DNA of 64,000 nucleotides from contig NC_133933.1 in assembly GCF_031877795.1 (NCBI RefSeq), forward strand, positions 64,244,984 through 64,308,983. The letters run 5' to 3'. The position numbers and the translations under genes were made by a program. Under the pieces are notes generated by a model. The model was given only the letters and a program-made list of their open reading frames with translations. It ran no database searches and was not told the DNA's origin. The DNA is from Strix aluco (Eukaryota > Chordata > Aves > Strigiformes > Strigidae). Of this stretch, positions 38,100-47,245 are shown one piece after another; the stretch's first letter is position 1, and every line of letters starts with the position of its first letter.

Positions 38100-39559
38100 C
38101 TGAATGAACACAAACAAAATGTGACGTTAACTCATGGAGCATCGGCCCCTACTTCTTTATTTGAGCAAGTCTTAATTACACTCAGACAGATGACCCTTCC
38201 TCCAGAAAGAAGCATGCGTGTGCTTTTATCACTGCTTAGCAGAAGTATCATTCAGAAATCCCCAGCGGCAGCTGAGCGTGTGGTTAATTATAAGATCATA
38301 AATAATGAGGTCTTGACTGAAAGGCAAGCATTAAAGCAGTCAATGTCCTTGAGTAGATGGAATGACATCAGGAGATGTCACTGGAGGCTTCCCAAAGGCA
38401 CGTGAAAGCCTGTGGTTGTGCTGCAGAGGTTTCAAAGAACTCCCAGTCAGCATCCGCATCTGCTCTTTCTAAAGAGCAAAACATGGCAGTGGTCTTCATG
38501 TGCCCGACTTCATCGCCAGAGGATGTGAAGGTTCCTGTCAGTGCCTGTCCCACAGCACCATGACTATGTTAGCTGAGACACTGCGGCCTCTCTCCTCTTC
38601 ATATGCTAGCCATTTTGTAGGGCAGGTACCAACAGGGTCTGCTCTGGACACAACTGAGTGTGAGGGGGGAGGGTGGGAAAAGAGGTTCCCTGGGAGGGTT
38701 ATGAAAGACTCAGAGATGGGTAGCTAAATCAGGGCTGTGTAAGCCAGTGCTAGATGAAGCCAGGGAACAGGAATATGGAGAGAGACAGGGCCATCCTCTC
38801 CAAAAAGTCTATGGGCTACCACCACAAAGTCCCAAGTACAAAAGTGATTCAGGCTCTTAAGATGCTTTAGAAAAAGAGACTGATTATTTGAACCATCAGC
38901 CCTGGAGCTGAGGAGACAGAGAAATGAAGGTGAGTGGTTGGGTGTGGGTCTGGGCCTCCGAAGGGGCTGCTGCTCCCCAGGGCATGGGGGCTGGCACACG
39001 GCTACCATCTGCACATGGGTCTGCACAGCCAGGGCTTGGGGCGCTACAGGATGCCTGGCTGCTGCAGAAAATGTCAAATGTTTTTTTTCGAGCACTGAAG
39101 AAAAATGCAGTCCTAGATGTGTCAGCTGGAAGGAAACAGTTTTCCCTTTGTGTTTGATAAGAAGCCTTCCACCTCCACACAGGGCTTCTGCTGCCCTCCC
39201 CTCCAGTTTGGCCCTGCACCCATGGTGGCACAGGGGAGGCCCTGGGGGTTTCCAGCTCCTGGTCCCTGCTCAGAGCCAGAGCAGCATCCTTTGAGTGTGC
39301 CTGTGGGTGCAAGGGGGAGCGGAGAGGGGACAGAGGGGGACGGTGCTGCAGGCACTAGAGGGCAGGACAGACAGCCCACAGCGATCCCGCCACAGAGACA
39401 CGTAGAAAGACACTGATGTCACCTATTGCACACCCTGCGCTAGTGACGCCCGACTGGACTTCCCTCCTCTGCTAAACCCCAAAGGTGTAGACCTTTTGCA
39501 AAATCTACTCATATTTATAGCATGAGGAGACCACACTTAGGGTCAGTCTACACAGTCCA

Positions 39560-39870
39560 CACTAAGATCACAGACTCAGAATGGTTTGTGCTGGAAGGGG
39601 CCTTTAAAGATCATCTAGTCCTCTCATCCACATGTTCCCTACTCAGCCCACACTAAGATCCTGGGTTTCAGGGCTTTCTAACTGCAGCTGCCAAGTATTT
39701 CCATGCCATGTCTCAGCCCTGGGCTGAACCCTTTCAAAAAGTTCAGCAGCGCTGTTTCAGCCTGTCCTTTGAATGAGATTGGAGAAAAATACATTTCCCT
39801 GCCTATATTCAACCATCTTTTCAGATGTCCCCATAAGCAACCCTTGTCACCTCCTTGCCAGAATTTGGTG
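39560..39870 (-). repeat. Antisense CR1 LINE fragment
   Basis: The sequence 'cagaatggtttgtgctggaaggggcctttaaagatcatctagtcc' is the reverse complement of the well-known CR1 3' end. Downstream text ('ctgccaagtatttccatgcc', 'cttttcagatgtccccat') continues into a diverged CR1 body. The right end is approximate. Confidence 0.75.
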
Positions 39871-40689
39871 TTTTAGCTTTGTACCACCATCATGATGTGC
39901 CTCAGCTGGGAAGTGGGAGAAATTGTGCAGCACCGCTCCAGCACACTTTGTGAGAGTGAAGTGGAGGCTTTAGCACCAGATAGGCAGGATGCTGGACTTC
40001 TGCTTTGTGGTTCTCATGGAAATTTCCCTGTAATTTTCAGGAGGAAAAAAGGATGTGGCAGAATCAAACAGCTGAAAACCAGAAGTTATTCTCTGGAGCA
40101 GATCTTCCAAAAAAAGTTTGTATCCCACATGGGCTCCAAAAAACCTGGGGAAATTTTCAGAAGAGCTTAAGCTCCTGGCTGCTGTGAAAACATGTCCAGG
40201 GACATTGTTTATGTGGAAATCCAGTCTCACAGCTCGCTGGAAATGACAGAACACCCCCTTCTTGCTACTGCTTCATATCTGAAATCAAATACACGGACAC
40301 AAACCCAAATTGCATGTAGAGCAGGCTGTATAAAACCAAATGAAACACTCAACAGCCACCTGAAAAATGCATGTTCTGCTTCAAAAAACACAGATTATTG
40401 TGGGCTCATTACCAAACCCTATTCAGGGAGCAGCCTTGTTCTGTTTGCACACTGCATTAAACTCATTTAGTCTGCAGTCCCAGAGCTGCTGCTGGTGATT
40501 CATCTTCTCCAGCACCTCTGGCCACTTTCCCAAGAGTGGAGCTCCTGGCACAGACCCCAACACCACTCCTACCCCATTCCCTGCTAAGTAGTTGCCTACA
40601 TAAAGCACTAACAAATACTGCCTCATCCCACACCACCTGATGCCTGTTTCCCTCCAGACCATGGGCCTGTACTCTTTTGTAAGCAGCTC

Positions 40690-40850
40690 TTGCCAGTCAG
40701 GACTGAGGACACGAAAAAGATGCCTCTTTTCTGAAGTGTACAAACCTTTAAAGATACAGATCCTGAGCAGTTGTCGTGAAATATCCTGGCATATGCAGAT
40801 CCACAGCATTTGCAGTGCCTGACATACACACAATAGGTCGGGATGTGATC
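40690..40850 (-). pseudogene. Possible decayed TAGAP exon (arginine-finger region)
   Basis: On the minus strand one frame reads QDISRQLLRICIFKG and a second frame then reads RGIFFVSS. In order, these resemble the TAGAP stretch QDI-LTILCLKG followed by EGIFRRAA, the loop that carries the catalytic arginine finger of RhoGAP domains. Matching it requires a small insertion and a frameshift, and the arginine would be lost. The strand and order relative to the two clean TAGAP exons are as expected. The similarity is weak and could be chance. Confidence 0.3.
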
Positions 40851-41275
40851 CATGATATACCCCCACCTCGTTAACAGATATGAACAGAAATGTCTGTTCG
40901 GGGTGACGTGAAATAAACCCCAGAAGAGCCCCTCAAGAAAAACTGGATGACTGAACAAACCAACAGAGGCACAGGTTGCCTCACCCACACTGCACTCTGC
41001 CGGCCATCAGCACTGGAGGCAGCGCTTCTCCCAGGTGCAAAGTGTTCATGTGGCCCAACGCAAGAGTCAGGTGCTCTCTTTTGCTTCCCACGTAGAGACC
41101 CACTGGGCTGCACAGGCATGCCCGCCCCTCTCTTTGCACACCCATGAAGTAAGACACTCATTGACTGTGGGGTCCCTGCCAAGGGCTCAGCGGATCACAC
41201 TTCTCAGCCCGGTGATCCAATCCACAGAGATTCACACAGCAAACAGCACAGAAACAAGAGGCTGCACATCTTTTT

Positions 41276-41572
41276 TGATAAAAGCTCAGGGAAAGAAGGA
41301 TTATAACATTCATCTTTGCAAGCCACTGTTACATGTGCTGTGAGGTCCTGCTTTCCAGAGTGGCTGGACATCTGCCTGCTGATGGGAAGCAGGGAATGCA
41401 TTCCTCTTTTTGCTTTGCTTGCATGTGCAGCTTTTGCTTTTCTTATTAAACTGTCTTTATCTTGACCCATGAGGGGTTTTTTCATCTTATTTTTTCCCTC
41501 TGTCCTGCTGAGGAGGGGGAGTGAGAAAGCATCTGAGTGGGCATCTCGCAGGTGGCCAAGATCAACCCACCA
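41276..41572 (+). repeat. 5' LTR, truncated
   Basis: From 'gataaaagctcagggaaagaagga' to 'aacccacca' this segment aligns with the 3' half of the LTR at 46653-47245, with scattered substitutions and short indels. Sequence upstream of about 41276 no longer matches. The promoter half of the LTR (the usual U3) is therefore missing or beyond recognition. Confidence 0.85.
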
Positions 41573-41583
41573 GTCTTTTTTAT

Positions 41584-41601
41584 TGCCGCCCAACGTGGGG
41601 C
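41584..41601 (+). other. Primer binding site, tRNA-Lys type
   Basis: The 18 bases TGCCGCCCAACGTGGGGC match the canonical TGGCGCCCAACGTGGGGC site for tRNA-Lys(1,2) at 17 of 18 positions. The site lies 11 bases after the end of the 5' LTR, a slightly longer gap than usual. Confidence 0.85.
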
Positions 41602-42289
41602 ACAAGATAACAACAGTTTTGATCTGCGCATACTATAGCTGTGGTAGCTGTTAATTGACAGGCTTCTGTGCCAGTCAGGAACCTCACTTGATTTACCATG
41701 TAACAGAGCTTGGGGCTTGTCAGCAGCTGCTTTCAGCTCCTGTCTTTGCTGCACTTCTTATCTCTGTGTTTAGCTGCGCCTGGGAACATTCTGATAAAAA
41801 CAGCGGCCATGAGCTTGGCCCTGGCACGGATGCAGCTCCTGTGCAGGAGGGCTGTCCTGCAGACAGGTGAGGGATTGCACCTCCCTCTTCCCCTCTGGGA
41901 CTGACGTGGCTGCCTCTGTTACATGGTTCCAGAGGTCCTCCCACATTCTTATCTAAACTGCTTTATTAACTTCCTTGTCTTTTTGTCACGTGCATAGAAC
42001 TGGTTTCGGTCTGGTTTTAAGAGGAAACAGTTTGCTGGTGAGGTCACAAGGAAACAAGCCTTTAGGCCATTGATCCCTGGGTAGCAGGGTGTGTGGGAGG
42101 ACTTGGGCAGGTGCCTGGGGTGGTTATCACCTCCCATAGCCTGGGATTTTACAACTCTACAGGCCCGTAATCTGATTGAATTGGTGCACTAAGTGGTAGA
42201 AGGGTGCCTTGCCTACCTCAGTGAAACCCAGTAGCTCTTAGTACTGCACTGGGCCTTTCCTTGTGCCTCTTGAGCCTCCCTTCAGCACC

Positions 42290-43110
42290 ATCAGAGGAGC
42301 ATGGTTGAGACAGGGACCCAAACCACATCTGGGAACACCATAAATAAGATAGGGACCCAAACCCCAACTACAGTCAAGAAGAAGCACTGGATGCAGAAGT
42401 TGATGGGTCCATACCATCAATTAGTACAAGAGGAGGAAGGGTCTGTTCAGGAAACTGGTCCTTCAGGAAGGAAGCAAGAGGAAGAAATGAGAGAAATCAC
42501 CCCAGAGGCGGAAACTAGCTGGTCCCTAACCTTGGGTAAATTTTGAGATATTCTGAAAGATTATAACTGCCAGCCAGGCAAGAAGATTGCTGTCACTACC
42601 ACTGAAGAAGGCATCCAATATCTGAGAGAATTAACAGTACTGGAAAGTCTTCTACAGTGACCTGGATGACAACCTGGATGATGTCCAGCATACATGGGCA
42701 TGTGCAGAAGGGTCATCTGAAATGCACCAGCATTATATTCCAGCTGTCTGGTGACAATGGACTGACCAGACTCTGATACACCACCTGTGAAGAGAACATC
42801 CCACTAGCTCCGATGTTTTGAAGAAAACCTGTCTCCCTCCTCATCCCTACAGGTCAATGTCTCAGCTGTCAGGGGTGCCCTGCAGACCCAGCACCCTCCT
42901 GGACAGAAGGGAAGGGAGCCGAGGCACATGCTGTGTGGCACTCTCTGATTCCTCCTGTGTGACCAGGAGGAGGACATAAGGAATTAGAATGGTAAAACCA
43001 ACTCCAAGTTAGGAGCCCATGTGCGCAAACTGAGGGACAAGACAGCTGCTAAGAAGGGCCGTCCAAGATGGCTATCAGTTCTGCTGCTGTTGAGATGGTG
43101 GAAGGCGACC
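42290..43110 (+). pseudogene. gag: ERV gag remnant
   Basis: The region follows the leader and precedes protease, so by position it is gag. One open stretch (42301-42546) begins with repeated 'GTQT' motifs and a charged tail, and is followed by frames broken by stops. No intact capsid motif or CCHC zinc knuckle was identified. The assignment rests mainly on position. The element has a possible leader splice donor (CAG|GTGAGG) near 41867. Confidence 0.5.
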
Positions 43111-43289
43111 AGTGATCTCCCAGGTATATTAGAGAACTAAGAGTGCCTCCCTTGATTTTGGTGAAGGGATTTCTGGTCTCACACTGCAGGAGTCTCCAAC
43201 CAGGAATAGATGGTCTCTGCCTTCGGCCAGGAGGAGGAAAAGGACAACCAGGTTTACCAGACTGTGTGGATTCAGTGGCCTGGCACCGG

Positions 43290-43530
43290 ATCCACAGAAG
43301 AATAAAGCATTGATAGACACCAGTGCATGGTGTACACTAATGCCATCAGGGTACGGCAGGGAGGAACCCAACTGGATTTCTGGATTGACAGGGAGATCTT
43401 AACAGCTGTCTGTATTGGAGGCTAAGGTGAGCTTAACAGGGGACAAGTGGCAAAAGCACCCCATTGTGACCAGACCAGAGGCCCCATGTATCCTTGGCAT
43501 AGACTACCTCAGAAGAAGGTACTTCAAGGA
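43290..43530 (+). pseudogene. pro: ERV aspartic protease remnant
   Basis: The frame reads Ala-Leu-Ile-Asp-Thr-Ser-Ala at 43307-43327. This is the retropepsin active-site loop, with Asp at 43316-43318 and Ser where Gly is usual. About 60 codons later comes a conserved ILGIDYLRR segment that closes the protease fold in these elements. A stop (TGA) follows near 43547. An in-frame break between the two parts makes the enzyme inactive. Confidence 0.65.
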
Positions 43531-43559
43531 TCCAAAAGGGTCGTGATGGACTTTTGATG

Positions 43560-44300
43560 TAGTTTCCATGGACTCAGAGAAGGTTAAACAGCTGCCTGCC
43601 TTGCCCAGCCTCCTGGAGGATCCCTGTGTAGTGGGGATGCTGCATGTCAAAGAACAGCAGGTGCCATCTGCTACCACAATGGTGCACCATTGGCAATATA
43701 GAACCAGCTGAGACTCCCTGGTTCCCATTCATGATCTGATTCATCAGTTGGAGAGCCAAGGAATGATTAGCAAGACTCAACCACCCAGACATAGTTTGCT
43801 TTCACATGAAGGGTTGTCTAATGCACCTAGAGCTGAAATACCAGGGAAGCACAATACTACCATTTGTCATGGACTGATCCAGGTTGCCAGGGCAAAGATC
43901 CTGAATATCTGCAATACATCAACAACATAACTGTGTGGGGCAACACAGTGGAGGAAGTGTTTGAGAAAGGGAAAAGGATAATCTAGATCCTTCTGAAAGC
44001 TGCTTTCACCATTAAAAAGGAAAAAAAAGCAAGGTCAGAGGACCCACATGAGAGATCCAGTTCTTGGGAGTAAAATGGCAGGATAGACATTGTCACATAC
44101 CTTCAGATGTGATCAGGAAGATAACAATTATGTCCCCACCAGTTAACAGAAAAGAAACACAAGTTTTTCTAGGTGTTGTGTGTTTCTGCACAATGCATAT
44201 TATGAGTTACAGTCAGCTTGTGAGCTCTCATTATCAAGTGACCCAAAAGAAGAAATATTTGACTGGAGCCCTGAGCAACAGCAGGCTCATGAGCAGATCA
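43560..44300 (+). pseudogene. pol: ERV reverse transcriptase remnant, YINN at the active site
   Basis: Recognisable pieces in order are a finger segment with HQLESQGMISKT (about 43742), then a large internal loss, then the catalytic loop at 43915-43926, and then a connection segment with KKETQ-type residues near 44145. The catalytic loop, normally Tyr-x-Asp-Asp, reads Tyr-Ile-Asn-Asn here, so both metal-binding aspartates are changed. Much of the palm between the fingers and this loop is absent. The region is clearly dead. Confidence 0.7.
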
Positions 44301-45120
44301 ACCAGGAGATAGCTTGTGTAGTAGCTCTTGGGCCTGTCCATACAGGACCAGCTGTGTAAAATGTGCTTTACACTGCAGGCGGGGAACATGGCCTCACCTG
44401 GAGTCTCTGGCAGAAAACACCACAAGAAATCTGAGGCCAACCTCCAGGGTTTTGGAGATAGGAGTACCAAGGATCTGAAGCTCACTATACCCCAAATTCA
44501 AAAGAGGTACTAGCAGCATGTAAGGGAGTTCGAGCTGCTTCAGAACTTGCTGGCACAGAAGCACAGGATGTTCAAAAGAAGCGTTCCCTCTACACATCAA
44601 CTGATACCATGTGCAGTGAGTGGGTAGTGTTGATCATGCAACAGGCTTGAATGGGGAACTCCAACTACCCAGGAATCCTGGAAGAGATGATGGACTGGCC
44701 AGAAGGCAGAGATTTTGAAGCATTGCCCAAGGAGGTGACTCCTCCCCAAGAAGCACCACCATAGGAGTTACCAGAAAGGCAGCATGCTCTATTTACCAAA
44801 GAATCCTGTTTTTTGTAAGAAACCATCAGAAGTGGAAAGCTGCTGTGTGGAGTCCCACATGACACGTTGTTGAAACTGTTGCAGCAGAAGATGAGTCAAG
44901 TCAGTCTGCAGAAGTGAAAGTCATCCAGCTGCCCCGTGAGACTTCTGAAAGAGAGAAGTGGCCAGTACTCTATACTGACCGATGGTGGCAAATGCCCTGC
45001 GGGGCTGGTTACAGCAATAGAAGGAGACCAACTGGCAACACAGAGTCTGGATTGCTGCATTGTGGTAAGACATCACTGCCTGGACAGAAAACATTGTTGT
45101 GAAGGTATGTCATGTAGATA
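44240..45120 (+). pseudogene. pol: ERV connection and RNase H remnant
   Basis: Broken frames follow the RT remnant. One piece near 44260-44350 reads SPEQQQAHEQINQEI-like, in the connection domain. A later piece at 44938-44985 reads REKWPVLYTD, matching the last part of the RNase H domain of these elements. Between them are several stops and frame changes. The pieces keep the usual order and spacing, which is the main support. Confidence 0.6.
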
Positions 45121-45129
45121 GGTACTCAC

Positions 45130-46340
45130 CAACCCAAGAACTGGGCCACTGAAGAACATCAAAATAATGAGCAGGTAGACAGGCCACCAGAATTGAAGTG
45201 GCTCATGTGAACATGGACTGGAAATGTAAGAGTGAGCTCTTTGTAACTCAGTGGGCCCATGGACACTGGGACATCTAGGGAGACATGCAACATACAAATA
45301 GGCTTGTAATCAAGGGGTGGACCTGACCATTGTTAGGTGTTGGAATGGGCTGTCCAGGGAGGTGGTGGAGTCCCCATCCCTGGAGGTGCTTAAGAGTAGG
45401 GTCGACATAGCGCTTAGGGATATGGTGTCATTGGGAACTGTCAGTGCTAGGTTAACAGTTGGACTAGATGATCTTCAAGGTCCTTTCCAACCTAGATGAT
45501 TCTGTGATTCTGTGAAGCCATCATACAGGTCACCCATGAATGTGAAATGTGTTGTAATCAAGCAAGCCGTGCGAGTAAGGTATCCCTGGAAGAGAAGGTG
45601 GTGGTTGGGTTATTGATATGATGAGGCCTGGCAGATTTGACTCTCTTGGACCATGAGAGAGAGAAATGGTGGAAGCCACTATCAGATGGTTGGAAATATA
45701 CCCTGTAACCCATACCTCTAGCTGAAATAACATTTGGGCCTTGAAAGGCAAGCCTTGTGGTGATGTGGTACCCCAGAAAGAATTGAGTCAGACAACAGGA
45801 CTTACTTCCAAAATAACCTCATAGACTCCTGGGCCAAGAAACACAGCATTGATTGGGTGTATCATATTCCCTAGCACCCACGAGTCTCTGGAAAAGTTGA
45901 GTAATACAATGACCTGTTAAAGACTGCTGAGAGCATTGAGTGCTGGGGTATGAGAACACTGGGATATAAATTTAGCAGAGGATCTGCTAACTGTCCTGTT
46001 CCTGCCCAAGAAATGCCCCTGCATACTGTAGAAGGAGATAAGGTCCCTGTAATAGTTCACATAGGGAAGTGGCTGGAAAGGACAGTGTGGGTTGCTTCTC
46101 CCTTGGGAAAAAGGCAAACCCACTCAAGGGATTGTCTTTGCTCAAGGATTTGAATGTACTTGGTGGATAATGTGGAAGAATGGGGAGATCCAATGTGTAT
46201 CTCAAGGGGATTTAATCTTTGGGGAAATATAATCTGTGAAGTAATGCAGCAGGAACTGCCTGAACTGGTGGAGCTGCATCAGGAACCAGGTGAGTGCAGT
46301 GATGACCCAACCCAAACTGAACTTGGCACCCAGCAATCCC
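45130..46340 (+). pseudogene. pol: ERV integrase remnant with D-35-E spacing
   Basis: A zinc-binding half motif (His-Glu-Cys-Glu-Met-Cys) lies at 45535-45552, just after the nested CR1. In the catalytic core an Asp at 45791-45793 (IESDN context) and a Glu at 45899-45901 (GKVE context) lie in the same frame with exactly 35 residues between them, the D-35-E spacing of retroviral integrases. A stop codon (TAA, 45902-45904) follows directly after the Glu, and the first catalytic Asp is in a broken part. A C-terminal piece near 46030-46200 still reads like the integrase end (EGDKVPVIVH, then TVWVASP). No env follows. Confidence 0.75.
45340..45515 (+). repeat. CR1 LINE 3' end nested in the ERV
   Basis: The segment runs from 'aggtgttggaatgggctgtccagggagg' through 'gactagatgatcttcaaggtcctttccaacctagatgattctgtg' and ends in the tandem ATTCTGTG repeat typical of CR1 3' tails. 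It interrupts the integrase reading just before the zinc motif, so it landed after the provirus or in its lineage. It is much better preserved than the other CR1 pieces in the window. Confidence 0.9.
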
Positions 46341-46637
46341 TGGAGCAATGCCGCTCCTCCTGTTCTGGATGATGACCTTGACAGATGGGGCCCTAATCAC
46401 TGACTGTTCTTACAGACGTTTCGGGGGGTGAGACCTCTCTGTATGTCAAGGAATAGGGTATAATGGTTAATGAGGATGTATAAACCTGCCTGTTGGATGT
46501 AAAGAAGATTTGAATATGTGGTGTAAGTGTTCGTAAGAGGGGATTTCAGGAACGAGAAACAGATAGAATGGGATGGTCAGAGGATACCTAGATGTATTAG
46601 ATAATGTGGGACCTAAGTGTGACACAAATGGTATGGA

Positions 46638-46652
46638 ATTAGGGATGGGGAT
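46638..46652 (+). other. Polypurine tract
   Basis: A purine-rich stretch (AATTAGGGATGGGGA) directly precedes the TGTGCTGG that starts the 3' LTR, as expected for the plus-strand primer. Confidence 0.7.
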
Positions 46653-47245
46653 TGTGCTGGGTCTGGCTGGGATGAAGTTACAAAATTAACTTTCCCCATC
46701 GCAGCCTGTTTGGTTCTGTGCTTTGCATTTGGGGCTAGAACAGTGTTGGTAACACACCTCTGCTGAACAGTGCCAGCATGGTGTCAAGGCTTTCTCTCTC
46801 TCTCTTTCCCACACCCCAAAACCAAGTAGGCTGGGAATGGGCAAGAGGTTGCGAGGGGACACAGCCAGGACAGCTGACCCCAACTGACTGAAGGGATATT
46901 CCATACCACGTGACATCATGCTCAGCAATAAAAGCTCAGGGAAGGAAGAAGGAAGGGGAGGACATTCGTGGTTAATGGTGTTTGTCTTCCCATGGAACTG
47001 ATACATGTGCTGAAGCCCTGCTTCCCACAGAGCGGCTGGACATCTGCCTGCTGATGGGAAGTAGGGAATTAATTCCTCTTTCTGCTTTGCTTCGCACGCA
47101 GCTTTTGCTTTTCTTATTTAACTGTCTTTATCTTGACCCATGAGGTGTTTTTTTAAATCTCATTTTCTCCCTCTGTCCTGCTGAGGAAGGAGAGTGAGAA
47201 AGCATCTGGGTGGGCATCTGGCAGCTGGCCAAGGTTAACCCACCA
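46653..47245 (+). repeat. 3' LTR, complete
   Basis: This LTR of about 593 bp begins TGTGCTGGGTCTGG after the polypurine tract and ends AACCCACCA. It contains a polyadenylation signal AATAAA at 46927-46932. Its 3' half repeats the sequence at 41276-41572. The start is chosen from the TG after the polypurine tract, and the end from the last base shared with the 5' copy. Confidence 0.85.

Larger units (their letters stand above)
38100..41275. other. Upstream flank of TAGAP exons
   Basis: By synteny the remaining TAGAP exons and promoter should lie here on the minus strand. I find no CpG island and no intact exon, only the CR1 at 39.56-39.87 kb and the doubtful relic at 40.7-40.85 kb. Many open frames of 60-150 codons occur on both strands, but they contradict each other and match nothing known. 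Confidence 0.5.
41276..47245 (+). mobile_element. Degenerate LTR endogenous retrovirus
   Basis: This plus-strand proviral relic of about 6 kb is flanked by related LTRs. The order is: truncated 5' LTR, tRNA-Lys-type primer site, gag remnant, protease, reverse transcriptase, RNase H, integrase, polypurine tract, complete 3' LTR. Every gene carries stops and frameshifts. About 500 bases separate the end of integrase from the polypurine tract, with no recognisable env, as in ERVL-like elements that lack env. Class is uncertain: lack of env and the pol sequence suggest ERVL-like, while a Lys primer site is more usual in betaretrovirus-like elements. By eye the LTRs differ at roughly one base in ten over the shared 175-bp 3' part, so the insertion is not recent. 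A CR1 is nested in the integrase region. Confidence 0.9.

Noticed and set aside
37895-38113. ARHGAP20 instead of TAGAP
   Set aside because: The RhoGAP exon is closer to TAGAP as I know both, and RSPH3 and EZR as neighbours fit the TAGAP locus.
38724-38830. Possible TAGAP exon reading GPVSLHIPVPWLHLALAY on the minus strand
   Set aside because: The resemblance to the PVHLLAVVF segment of TAGAP needs a gap and an insertion and has no splice support.
40423-40866. 147-codon minus-strand frame
   Set aside because: As a whole it matches nothing. Only a short part resembles decayed TAGAP, and that part needs a change of frame.
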